Assembly (NCBI GenBank): GCA_027452145.1 | Contig: DAIDHB010000198.1 | Span: 1 to 64,000, forward strand | Length of the DNA stretch: 64,000 nt | Source of the DNA: Planctomycetales bacterium | GTDB taxonomy: Bacteria; Planctomycetota; Planctomycetia; Isosphaerales; Isosphaeraceae | Reading direction: 5' to 3' | In this document: piece by piece, positions 1 to 7,718 of the stretch | Layout: each line of letters opens with the position of its first letter | How positions within the stretch are numbered: position 1 is the first letter of the stretch | Made by a program: the position numbers and the translations under genes | The notes under the pieces: model-generated | Databases searched by the model: none | The model's input: the letters and a program-made list of their open reading frames with translations, nothing else | Told to the model about the DNA's origin: nothing

Positions 1-9
1 CCTGGCGGT

Positions 10-58
10 CCGGGGGGCTGACGCCCCCCGGCTACGTCCTGACGCCCACTTCGTGGGC
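10..58. repeat. Two adjacent GC-rich hairpins, terminator-like
   Basis: A 9-bp stem lies at 10-18/23-31 (CCGGGGGGC with its complement, loop TGAC) and a 6-bp stem at 44-49/53-58 (GCCCAC with GTGGGC). They lie beyond the 3' end of the minus-strand sigma factor gene that stops at 218. They could end its transcript, but no T-run follows, so a dispersed GC-rich palindrome is equally possible. Confidence 0.4.
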
Positions 59-217
59 TTCTGGGGCAGACTCGAACCTCCATCTCTCGCCCGTGCGCCA
101 TGCAACCGCAATGCGCTCTAAAGCCGCCCGGACGGTGGAGAAGGAGCCTCCGAGCCAGCCTGGATCGACGCGAGCCCCCCGGCCACGGCAGCCGGCGAGC
201 CCGCTCGAGATCCCCCA

Positions 218-952
218 TCAAGCACCCAGGACCGCGAAGAGGGCCCGCAGCTCGTCCTCGACGGCCGCTTCCCCGGCGTCGCGGAGCGTCGCGGCCACCT
301 CCGCACGCAACCCGGCGGCGAACCGCGCGCGAACGCGGTGCAGCGCCACGCGGAGGCTCCCGTCGGTCAGACCCAGCTCGGACGCGATCGCGGTACGCGA
401 GGCCGCATCAGGGTCGGACGACACGAGGGGTTTGAGGCGACGGAACAGCTCGGCCCGCCCCGTGCCGGCGTAGTGCCGCTCGATCGCGTCGAACGCGCGG
501 GCGATCAGCGCGAGCGCCCAGTCGCGCTCGAACATCCGCTCGGGAGTCTGGTCGTGCGATGGCTCGCGGAGGAACCGGCCCTCGGCATCGCGGGCGTCGA
601 TCGAGAGAATGGGCTTGCCCCCGCCGCGCTTCAGCGCCCGGGCGTGATCGCCGCGGTCGGCCAGGAAGAACGAGCAGTCGGCCAGCAGGAACGAACGGAA
701 GCGGCCCTTGATCGGGTCGGCCGCGGCAACTGTCCCCTTCTCCAGCAGGCGGGCGAAGTAGTCCTGGGTGAGGTCGAGCGCCTCGTCGGCGCCGTGCCCC
801 TTGCGGCGGATCAGGGCATAGATCGGATACCAGTAGGCACCGCAAAGGTCCGCCATCGCCGCGCGGGCCTCCGGATCGGCCGGGTCGCCGGCGCAGGCGA
901 TCCGGCTCCAGTGCGTCGTCGGGAAGCGGTGTGGCGAGGGAAATCGGGTCAC
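218..952 (-). CDS. ECF-type RNA polymerase sigma factor, planctomycete FPTTHWS subfamily
   Basis: Predicted alternative sigma factor of 244 residues that would direct RNA polymerase to a specific promoter set. The N-terminus carries the FPTTHWS motif typical of a planctomycete-expanded ECF group. A region-2-like segment follows (DLTQDYFARLLEK, near residues 60-75) and then a region-4-like helix-turn-helix (SELGLTDGSLRVALHRVRARF, split here as SELGLTDGSL and RVALHRVRARF). I chose the GTG at 952 because GAGGCGG lies just upstream. A GTG at 1006 would add 18 residues but has no clear ribosome binding site. No anti-sigma gene is adjacent. Family assignment is confident; the regulon is unknown. 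Confidence 0.85.
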   Translation of the reverse strand: MTRFPSPHRFPTTHWSRIACAGDPADPEARAAMADLCGAYWYPIYALIRRKGHGADEALDLTQDYFARLLEKGTVAAADPIKGRFRSFLLADCSFFLADRGDHARALKRGGGKPILSIDARDAEGRFLREPSHDQTPERMFERDWALALIARAFDAIERHYAGTGRAELFRRLKPLVSSDPDAASRTAIASELGLTDGSLRVALHRVRARFAAGLRAEVAATLRDAGEAAVEDELRALFAVLGA

Positions 953-1093
953 GTGGGACCGCCTCGGCGTTTGTCGACGCGAGGGAGACTGGACTTTCCG
1001 GCTCACCGCCCAGTCTACGGCGGCCGACGCCCGAATCCAAGCCCATGAATCTGGCCAGGGGATCGTCGAGCGACTCGCCGGGCGGCGCCCGGC

Positions 1094-3196
1094 TCAGGAA
1101 CGATTCATCGCCGGCAACTGCCCGCGGCGCCGCAAGCCGGGGGGATGAATCTGGTGGGGCAGGCCGGTGAAGACTGCCAGGGTGCCCAGGTTGGTCAGGA
1201 CGACCGCCGAGAGGCTGGTGAAACCCAGGAAGAACGCACCGGCGACGCAGAGCAGGTTGGGGACCAGGATCGCGCCGTGGATCGTCCGGACGCGGGCGAC
1301 GTGGGCGCGAGACAGCTCGCGCAGGCCGGCCGCCCAGTCGAGGTCGTCGCGGTGGACCAGCACCTGCGCGGGATCGTCCTCGGTGTCGCCCGCGTCGGCC
1401 GCCATCGAGATCGCCACATGCGCCTCACGCGCCGCATCGGGCTCGCGGCGGCAGTCGCCGACGAAGGCCGCCCGGTGCCCGCGCTCGCGCAGCGACCGGA
1501 TCGCCTGGGCCTTGGCGTCCGGCGAGAGGCCGCCGAGGTGGAAATCCAGGCCGAGCGCCTCGGCCAGCGCGGCGGCCTCGGCATCGGGCCGGTCCGAGAC
1601 CAGGCCGATCGTGAGCGGCCCGTGTGCTCGCAGCTCGCGGAGGGACGCGGCGGCCAGGGGCTCCGCCGACCGCCCGAATGCGATCCGGCCGATGGGACGG
1701 CCGTCGGCCGAGACCTCCAGGCCGGACGGCAGGTCCGCCGTCGCATGCGAGTCCCGCAGGTCACGGACGATGATCGACCGGGTCCGGTCGCGGAGGGTGA
1801 TCTCGGGGCCCCGGTAGCTGGGCCGAAGGTCGCGTCGGACAACCACTCGCCGCGCGGCGGCCGCCGCGTTCAGGGCGGCCGACCGCTCCTCGGCCAGGCC
1901 GGCGAGGGCCGAGGCGGCCAGGCGGAGCACCTCGTTCTCGTCTCCACCGTCGATGGACCGGATCTCCCGCACCTCCAGCCCGGTTCGCTCGAGCGCCGGG
2001 TGATGGTCGAGGACGAAAACATCCACCGACGCGATCCGCTGGAACGCCGAGGCGTCGCGGATCATGATGCCCTCGCTGGCGCAGGCGGCGACATCCCGGA
2101 CGGATTCCATCGAGACGCCCAGGCCCGGCCCGGTGGCATAGTCGGGCCGGAGGATGGCCGCCGCGGTGGTCAGGTCGCCAACCGCCAGGCCGAGCCCGGC
2201 GACGGCCAGGGTCGGGCCGACAGTCCGGCGAGCGAAGGCCTCGCCCTGCGCCGTCAGGGCGAACTCCGCCGGCGCGTGCGCGACGGCGCCGGCCAGCGCA
2301 CGGCCCAGCCGATCGGCCCGGGTCGCCGCGCCCGGCGCCGAGACCTCGATATACAACCGCCCCTCGACGGCGAACGAGCCGGCGAAGACCGGGTCGCCCG
2401 CCTCCTTCCGCGACAATCCCGCGAGTCCGCGGACCTGCCGCTCGTCGACCACCGCGTACCCTCCGGCCAGCCAGCCGTCGGCCGGGATCATCTCGTTTTC
2501 CTCGACCACGATCCGGTCGCCCGCGTGCAGCCGGTCGGTCGGGACCTCAACCTCGGCCTCGCCGACGCAGAGCCGGGCGAACCGCCGGCGCTGCGTCAGC
2601 GACGGCAGCAACTGCCGGCGCAGCCGATGCTGCGCGGCCCGGTGCTGGTGCCGCCAGAACTGGTACATCCACGCCATGAGGGCCGCGGCCAGGAACTGGC
2701 CGCTGAGCAACGTCCCGGCGAGGATCGTCGCGTACAGCACAGGCAGGCCGATCTTCCGCAGACGGACTTCGCGCCACGCCTCGCGCAGCACCTTGAGGCT
2801 CGACACCACCAGGAGCACGGCGCTGCCCGGCAAGAGCGCCGGCAGTGCGAACTCGCCCGCCACGGCCAGGACCAGCGAGCCGTTGGCCATCGCGAACCGC
2901 GCCGGCGGCAGGTGGCCGGCGGGCTCGAGCGGCGGGCTCGTCATCGGCGCGATCAGGTCCTCGAGCAGGTGGAGCAACTGCCGCCGGCTGATCGCGATCG
3001 GGTCGTAGTGCACCAGCAGGCCCGAGGTCAGCGGCCTCGCCTGCGCCTGGATGACGCCGTGCGTCGCCGACAGCTCGGCCTCGATCCGATGCGCCCGGGC
3101 GCGATTGGCGATCGCGTCGTGACGCAGCCGGATCCGCCCCGGGATCGCGCTGGCGACCTGCCACGTGAGCGCGGGCGGCTTAGAGGTCGAGCTCAT
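1094..3196 (-). CDS. Degenerate P1B-type ATPase paralogue (predicted pseudoenzyme) with HMA_2-like domain
   Basis: A 700-residue protein with the full P1B-ATPase layout: an N-terminal HMA_2-like domain (PGRIRLRHDAI near residue 20), membrane helices, an actuator-like domain, a P/N-like domain and C-terminal helices. The catalytic motifs are lost. The actuator TGES position reads RGLA, the phosphorylation motif DKTGT reads DHHPA (about residue 396), the HP motif is absent, and GDGxND reads GDCRRE (about residue 579). Phosphoenzyme cycling therefore looks impossible. The reading frame is intact over 2.1 kb, which argues against a decaying pseudogene. Its ATG overlaps the end of the active upstream paralogue by 17 bp, so the two are probably translationally coupled. 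A regulatory or structural subunit of the neighbouring pump is the simplest inference. Confidence 0.8.
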   Translation of the reverse strand: MSSTSKPPALTWQVASAIPGRIRLRHDAIANRARAHRIEAELSATHGVIQAQARPLTSGLLVHYDPIAISRRQLLHLLEDLIAPMTSPPLEPAGHLPPARFAMANGSLVLAVAGEFALPALLPGSAVLLVVSSLKVLREAWREVRLRKIGLPVLYATILAGTLLSGQFLAAALMAWMYQFWRHQHRAAQHRLRRQLLPSLTQRRRFARLCVGEAEVEVPTDRLHAGDRIVVEENEMIPADGWLAGGYAVVDERQVRGLAGLSRKEAGDPVFAGSFAVEGRLYIEVSAPGAATRADRLGRALAGAVAHAPAEFALTAQGEAFARRTVGPTLAVAGLGLAVGDLTTAAAILRPDYATGPGLGVSMESVRDVAACASEGIMIRDASAFQRIASVDVFVLDHHPALERTGLEVREIRSIDGGDENEVLRLAASALAGLAEERSAALNAAAAARRVVVRRDLRPSYRGPEITLRDRTRSIIVRDLRDSHATADLPSGLEVSADGRPIGRIAFGRSAEPLAAASLRELRAHGPLTIGLVSDRPDAEAAALAEALGLDFHLGGLSPDAKAQAIRSLRERGHRAAFVGDCRREPDAAREAHVAISMAADAGDTEDDPAQVLVHRDDLDWAAGLRELSRAHVARVRTIHGAILVPNLLCVAGAFFLGFTSLSAVVLTNLGTLAVFTGLPHQIHPPGLRRRGQLPAMNRS

Positions 3197-6100
3197 CGGC
3201 GATCTCCTCGATGAACCGGATCGCCCGCCGCCGATTGGAATCGGTGACGAGCATCCGCGTGGCCAGCGAGAGCTTCGCGTGGATCGAGATCCGCCCCGGG
3301 ACGAACGCCGCGGACAGCGGCAGGATGCTCGACTGGAGCGTCAGGACCGGGTCCGCGTCGCGCCACGCGAACGTCGCCTGGAACGGGAGCTGGTCGGCCC
3401 GGCGGATCGCCGCGTCGAGGATCGCCCCCTTCAGGTCGTCGTCGAGCACCCTCTGGAACGGCCGCTCGTACAGGCACTCGCCCAGGTCCTTCGCGAGCAA
3501 CGAGGGATCAGGGGCGAGGGACGAGGATTCCGGGACGACGGGCGAGGGAAGATCGAGGATCGTCTCCACCGTCTCGTCCGCGACGCCGTTCGCCTCACCC
3601 TCGGGTGGGAAGACCTCGATCTCGAGATCGGCCTCCGGCGTGTGGATCTCGAGGACGGTCTCGGGCTCGGTCCGGGCCGCGAGGGCAGCGGCGACCTGCC
3701 GGTCCTGCTCGAGCTGGCTGTCGGCCTGGGCCTGCGCGATCCGACGCAAGGGGAGCATGCCGTTGGCCAGGGCGGCCAGCGCGGCGACGTTATTCGTGAG
3801 CACCGACGTCATCACGCCGAAGCCCATCGTGAACGCGCCGGCGATGCACAGGCCGTTGGGCGCCAGGATCAACTGCCAGCTCCGCTTGACGTTCCGGTCC
3901 AGGTCCCGCGCGATGTCGCGCAGATCGCAGAGCTTCGACAGGCCCTCCTCCATGAAGACGATGTGCGCCGTGTCGGTGGCGATCGACGTGGCGCCTCGCA
4001 ACGAGACCGAAACATTGGCCTTCTTGAGGGCGATCGAGTCGTTGATCCCGTCGCCGACGAAGCAGACCTTCTTCCCCTCCTGCTGGAGCTTCTCGACGTA
4101 CTCGGCCTTGTCGGCCGGCAGCACCTGGGCGAAATAGCGGTCCATGCCCAATGCCTCGGCCAGCTTGCGGGTCGGCGCGTCGTGGTCGCCCGAGATGATC
4201 GCGATGTGCTTGATCCCGCGCTTCCGCAGCCCCTCGATGATCGAGCGGACCTCGGGCCGGACCGACGCCTGGAGCTCGATGGCGCCGCCCAGGGCATCGT
4301 CGACGGCGACCATGACGAGGGTGTTGCCCTCGAGATGCGCCGCGTCGAGCGCGTCCTTGACCTCCTGGGGGATCGGGATGTTCTCCAGGTCCATGAACCG
4401 GGCGCTGCCGACGCGGATCGCGTGCCCCTCGATGTGCACCGTGATCCCGTAGCCGACGTGATACCGCGAGTCGTCGATCGGCGGCAGCGGCTGGCCGGTC
4501 GCCTCGTGGGCGTGCAGGATCGCCTTGGCGATCGGGTGGGCGAACTTGGCCTCGGCAGCCGCGGCATACCGCAGGATCGCCCCGGACTCGTGGCCGTTAC
4601 AGGCGATCACCCGGCCGACCTCAGGCCGCTCTCGGGTCAACGTGCCGGTCTTGTCGAAGAGGACCGTGTCGACCTCGTTCATCAGCTCGAGCGCCCGGCC
4701 GTCCTTGACGAGAATGCCCTTGTGGGCGCAGAGCGCCAGCGAGCTGAGCATCGCCAGCGGCGCCGCCATCCGGATGCCCGTGCCGAAATCGCTGTTGAGG
4801 ATCGCCACCGCGCCGGCGGGCCCGAGCGTCGCCATGCCCACGCTGGCCAGGGCCAGGGTCGGGATCACGGCCTTGTCGGCCAGCCGCTCGCCCTTGTGCT
4901 GCGAGGTCAGCTTGTAGCCGGCCGTGTCGTTGAGGATCTGGCTGATCTTGGCCGAGGCGGTCTCGTTCCCGGCCTTCTCGACCTCCACAAAAACCTTGCC
5001 CGCGACCATCACCGTGGAGGCGAAGACGCGATCGCCGACGCCCTTCTCGGCCGGCGTGGACTCGCCGGTGAGCGCGTGCTGGTCGATCATCGCCATACCT
5101 TCCTTGATGAACCCGTCGACCGGGACGACCTCGCCGGTGTTTACCACGATCACGTCACCGGCCTGGAGCCGGTCCATCGACACCTGGACCTCCACGCCGT
5201 CGCGGAGGAGCCAGACGTACCTCGGCTGCTTGCCGAAGGCGTTCAATAGCAGCCGCTTCGAGTCGTCCTGCGTCTTCTTGACCAGCACCCGGCCGAACCC
5301 GAGGCACCAGCAAAGGACCGTGCCGGCGAAGATATTCAGCGTGCTCACGCAGCCGATGACGACGATCGCGTCGAGCACGTCGACGCCCAGCCGGCGCTCG
5401 ACGAACAGGACCTCGCGGGCGTTCTTGAAGGTCGGGATCGAGGTATAGAGGAACAGCCCGGTCGCGACCGGCAACAGCGGCGGCGCCAGGAACTGCGCGG
5501 TCGCCGCCAGCGGCAGCGACGCGGTGCACAGCGGCAGATGCAGGTCGGGCCTGTCCAGCTTCTCGGGCATCTCGGCCTGCGCCATGGCCGAGTCGAGGAT
5601 CTCGACGAGCTGCGTCCTGTTGAGCTGCCGTTCGTCGTAGAGGATCAGCACCGAGCCGGTCAGGTCGCTCGTCTTGTAGTTATCGATGCCCAGGACGCTC
5701 ATCAGCTCGCGCTCGACCGCCTGGCAGACCTCCCGGCGCCGGTGGAGCTTCTCGTTGTGGAACCGGATCCGCCCGGGCGACTCGTGCCGGACCTCCCACT
5801 CGGAGCCCTCGACAGCCGGCCGGCGCTGGACGATCCGCGTCCGCGGAAAGAGCCGCAGCTTCGGCAGGCCGAACCCGCGCCGACGGCCGTCCTTCGCGGG
5901 CTGCGCACTCGCCGGGTCGGCCGCCGCGGCATTACCGTTGCCATTGACGTGACCGTTGCCATTGGCGTGACCATTCACATGGCCATTGCCGTTGCTGTTG
6001 GCGTGGCCATTGCCGTTGGCGTGACCGTTCACATGGCTGTTGCCATTGGCGTGGCCGTTCGCATGGCCGTTGCCGTTCGCCGGGACCGGTGCCGAGCCGG

Positions 6101-6344
6101 CCAGGCGCTTGTAGATGGCGGCGATGGCCTCCTGGCGGGAGTAGGAGCGGGGGCAGTAGCGAATCTCGGCCATGTTGGGGCCGAAGAGGACATTATTGCC
6201 GCGGATGGTGACGCCGCTGACCTCGTCGGCCTCGAGGATCCGCTCGACGAACTGGCGGCAGTGGTCGGACGTCGGGTCGCTGAAGAGGAAGCGGCTCTGG
6301 AGTCGGATGCGGCCTTCGGCCGGGAACGAGACCGAGATATCCAT
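3180..6344 (-). CDS. P1B-type cation-transporting ATPase with two HMA_2-like domains and His/Asn-rich linker
   Basis: Predicted metal-transporting P-type ATPase of 1054 residues, longer than the usual 650-850. Two HMA_2-like domains without CxxC (EGRIRLQSRF near residue 9; SPGRIRFHN near 195) are joined by a low-complexity linker rich in NGH and NGN. Catalytic motifs are complete: TGES (about 425), DKTGT (about 564), HP within FAHPIAKA, and GDGIND (about 764). The membrane CPx motif before DKTGT is replaced by FGTGIRMAAPLAM, so substrate metal cannot be read from known P1B subgroups. About 150 residues of unrecognised sequence follow the last helices. The ATG at 6344 has AAGGT upstream; an ATG at 6386 is the alternative. 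It overlaps a degenerate paralogue downstream. Transport of a metal is inference. Confidence 0.85.
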   Translation of the reverse strand: MDISVSFPAEGRIRLQSRFLFSDPTSDHCRQFVERILEADEVSGVTIRGNNVLFGPNMAEIRYCPRSYSRQEAIAAIYKRLAGSAPVPANGNGHANGHANGNSHVNGHANGNGHANSNGNGHVNGHANGNGHVNGNGNAAAADPASAQPAKDGRRRGFGLPKLRLFPRTRIVQRRPAVEGSEWEVRHESPGRIRFHNEKLHRRREVCQAVERELMSVLGIDNYKTSDLTGSVLILYDERQLNRTQLVEILDSAMAQAEMPEKLDRPDLHLPLCTASLPLAATAQFLAPPLLPVATGLFLYTSIPTFKNAREVLFVERRLGVDVLDAIVVIGCVSTLNIFAGTVLCWCLGFGRVLVKKTQDDSKRLLLNAFGKQPRYVWLLRDGVEVQVSMDRLQAGDVIVVNTGEVVPVDGFIKEGMAMIDQHALTGESTPAEKGVGDRVFASTVMVAGKVFVEVEKAGNETASAKISQILNDTAGYKLTSQHKGERLADKAVIPTLALASVGMATLGPAGAVAILNSDFGTGIRMAAPLAMLSSLALCAHKGILVKDGRALELMNEVDTVLFDKTGTLTRERPEVGRVIACNGHESGAILRYAAAAEAKFAHPIAKAILHAHEATGQPLPPIDDSRYHVGYGITVHIEGHAIRVGSARFMDLENIPIPQEVKDALDAAHLEGNTLVMVAVDDALGGAIELQASVRPEVRSIIEGLRKRGIKHIAIISGDHDAPTRKLAEALGMDRYFAQVLPADKAEYVEKLQQEGKKVCFVGDGINDSIALKKANVSVSLRGATSIATDTAHIVFMEEGLSKLCDLRDIARDLDRNVKRSWQLILAPNGLCIAGAFTMGFGVMTSVLTNNVAALAALANGMLPLRRIAQAQADSQLEQDRQVAAALAARTEPETVLEIHTPEADLEIEVFPPEGEANGVADETVETILDLPSPVVPESSSLAPDPSLLAKDLGECLYERPFQRVLDDDLKGAILDAAIRRADQLPFQATFAWRDADPVLTLQSSILPLSAAFVPGRISIHAKLSLATRMLVTDSNRRRAIRFIEEIADELDL
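5925..6085 (-). repeat. Tandem short repeat encoding Asn/Gly/His linker
   Basis: Degenerate in-frame repeats of GGCAATGGCCA-like units encode about 50 residues dominated by NGNGHANGH and NGHVNG. Numerous histidines in a flexible linker between two HMA_2-like domains could bind metal. The DNA-level repetition also makes this segment prone to length variation. Confidence 0.7.
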
Positions 6345-6386
6345 GGAAGATCGACCTTGGTGCTGCGACCTGCTGTATTGATCCAT

Positions 6387-6812
6387 CCGCGTCGAACCGA
6401 GTGGGGCCGACTGGTTGCCCCGGGGCGAGGTGCGCTCCTCGAGGAACGTGAGAAGGAACGGGTTGTGAAGATCAATCGGGATCGTCCGAGGCCAAGGAAA
6501 CAGGCCGGGGACATCTCAGGGGAAGTCCCCGATGGTCCCTGGCGCCCGGCCCGATTCGGTCACAGATGCCGGCCGGCCGGTCGCCACTGCACCGGATTGT
6601 TTCCCTGGGATTATACCCCGAGGCTTGCAAGGGAGCGGCCAACGCGGACAAAAATCAGAAAAAACCGACGGCCTTGCGGAAAACTCCTGCCGGCCGGAAC
6701 AGGAAATACTGGTAGGACCGGAAAAGACGTGCAGAGGTCGGGGAAAGGCGAGAGCGGATTATCTCTCCCATGGCCCGGTCAAAGGGCGGTCGGACAGGTG
6801 AAATCAAGGACG
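6387..6812. other. Intergenic region upstream of the P-type ATPase pair
   Basis: About 430 bases lie between the ATPase start region and the stop of the zinc-ribbon gene. The part at 6600-6740 is visibly more AT-rich than its surroundings and may hold the minus-strand ATPase promoter. I see no convincing -35/-10 pair, no RNA gene and no supported small gene. Confidence 0.4.
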
Positions 6813-7286
6813 TCATTCAGTCAGGCGTTCAGGCGACACTGAAGTCGTCATTGTTTCCATCGAAGGGTCGGCTTTGTGCCAGTCGTGCCCACACCAGAGG
6901 CATTGCCTCGCGCGGGGTGTGCGGATGACTCGGCGGCATCGGGGACAGCGGTTGACGATGGCGTCGCCGCATTCGAGCAGGATTCGCTTGCCGACCGACC
7001 GGCGGAATGGCTCCGGGCCGGCGGAGAGGGCCGAGTCAACCTCCGGGTCGCCGACGAGGCCCCATCGCTTCGAGAGCGTCCGCTTCATGGCCTCGCCCTC
7101 GACGGCCGCGGCCTTCTGACGAGCAAGGATGGCCCGGCCGACCCGCCGCTCGAAGTCGGTCATGTGGGGCTCGTGGTTGTTCCAGATGTAGCGGGTCAGT
7201 TCTGACTCGTCGTCGTATAGCATCCTCATGCTCTCCACGAGGACCCGACGCGTCGAGGGCCGCTCAAAGCAAAGCCGTGAACTCAT
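6813..7286 (-). CDS. Hypothetical protein with C-terminal zinc ribbon
   Basis: A 157-residue protein of unknown function. Its C-terminal third has two Cys pairs, CPRC and CLWC followed by GHDWH, spaced as in a zinc ribbon (CxxC...CxxC). The middle is rich in Arg and Lys with no recognised domain. It starts 13 bp after the hicA stop, with a GAGG sequence upstream of the ATG, so it is likely cotranscribed with hicBA. The zinc ribbon could bind nucleic acid or protein. Whether it belongs functionally to the toxin-antitoxin pair is unknown. Confidence 0.65.
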   Translation of the reverse strand: MSSRLCFERPSTRRVLVESMRMLYDDESELTRYIWNNHEPHMTDFERRVGRAILARQKAAAVEGEAMKRTLSKRWGLVGDPEVDSALSAGPEPFRRSVGKRILLECGDAIVNRCPRCRRVIRTPRARQCLWCGHDWHKADPSMETMTTSVSPERLTE

Positions 7287-7299
7287 CCCGGGTCAGGCC

Positions 7300-7488
7300 T
7301 CAATCGCGAAGAATCTTGCTCATCAGGCCGGGTCCGATTGTCTCGCCCGCATGGACGGGCACAACTGTCGTCCGGCCGTCGGGATGTCGGAGGAAATGAT
7401 GACTGGAACGAGTCCGGATCACCGAGAAACCCGCACGGCCCAGGGCCTCCACGACTTCCTTCCCGGTCAAGGCCGGCAGTTTGCTCAT
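7300..7488 (-). CDS. hicA: HicA-family mRNA interferase toxin
   Basis: A 62-residue HicA/YcfA-family toxin with a dsRBD-like fold. HicA proteins degrade mRNA and arrest translation. The sequence shows the hallmark N-terminus LTGKEVVEALGRAGF, the catalytic-His region SSHHFLRHPDG, and the terminal VPVHAGETIGPG segment. The length is normal for the family. Its ATG overlaps the hicB stop by 4 bp (ATGA), indicating coupled translation of antitoxin and toxin. All expected elements are present, so it is probably functional. Confidence 0.9.
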   Translation of the reverse strand: MSKLPALTGKEVVEALGRAGFSVIRTRSSHHFLRHPDGRTTVVPVHAGETIGPGLMSKILRD

Positions 7489-7700
7489 GATGGTACCGTC
7501 ACCCGCTGGATGCCGACGAAGTCGAGCGGCTCCGGCCGCTCACTTTCGACCTCGAGGTACAACTCGATGGCTTCCCTGATCCGCTCGGAGAGCTCATCCA
7601 GCGACCGGGCCTGGGTGTGGCAGCCCGGCAGCGCGGGCACGGAGGCTACATAATAGCCTTCTGAATCGCGCTCAATGACAACGTCAAATTCGTGGCTCAT
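7485..7700 (-). CDS. hicB: HicB-family antitoxin
   Basis: A 71-residue antitoxin of the HicB partial-RNase-H-fold family, expected to bind and neutralise HicA. Visible hallmarks are VIERDSEGYYVASVPALPGCHTQA and the following helix DELSERIREAIELYLE. It is short and lacks an obvious C-terminal DNA-binding domain, so autoregulation may need another factor. The order is antitoxin then toxin. It begins 18 bp after the M3 peptidase stop, so the pair may share that gene's transcript. Confidence 0.88.
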   Translation of the reverse strand: MSHEFDVVIERDSEGYYVASVPALPGCHTQARSLDELSERIREAIELYLEVESERPEPLDFVGIQRVTVPS

Positions 7701-7718
7701 GGGATCTCCCTGTCTCTC

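Noticed and set aside
1094-3196. Decaying pseudogene of a P-type ATPase
   Set aside because: The 700-codon frame is uninterrupted and coupled to the upstream gene, and the domain layout is preserved; a pseudoenzyme fits better than a pseudogene.
3165-5249. Long plus-strand open frame opposite the P-type ATPases
   Set aside because: High GC gives long antisense frames; this one is Arg/Asp/Gly-rich without any domain, and the minus-strand frames have complete ATPase motifs.
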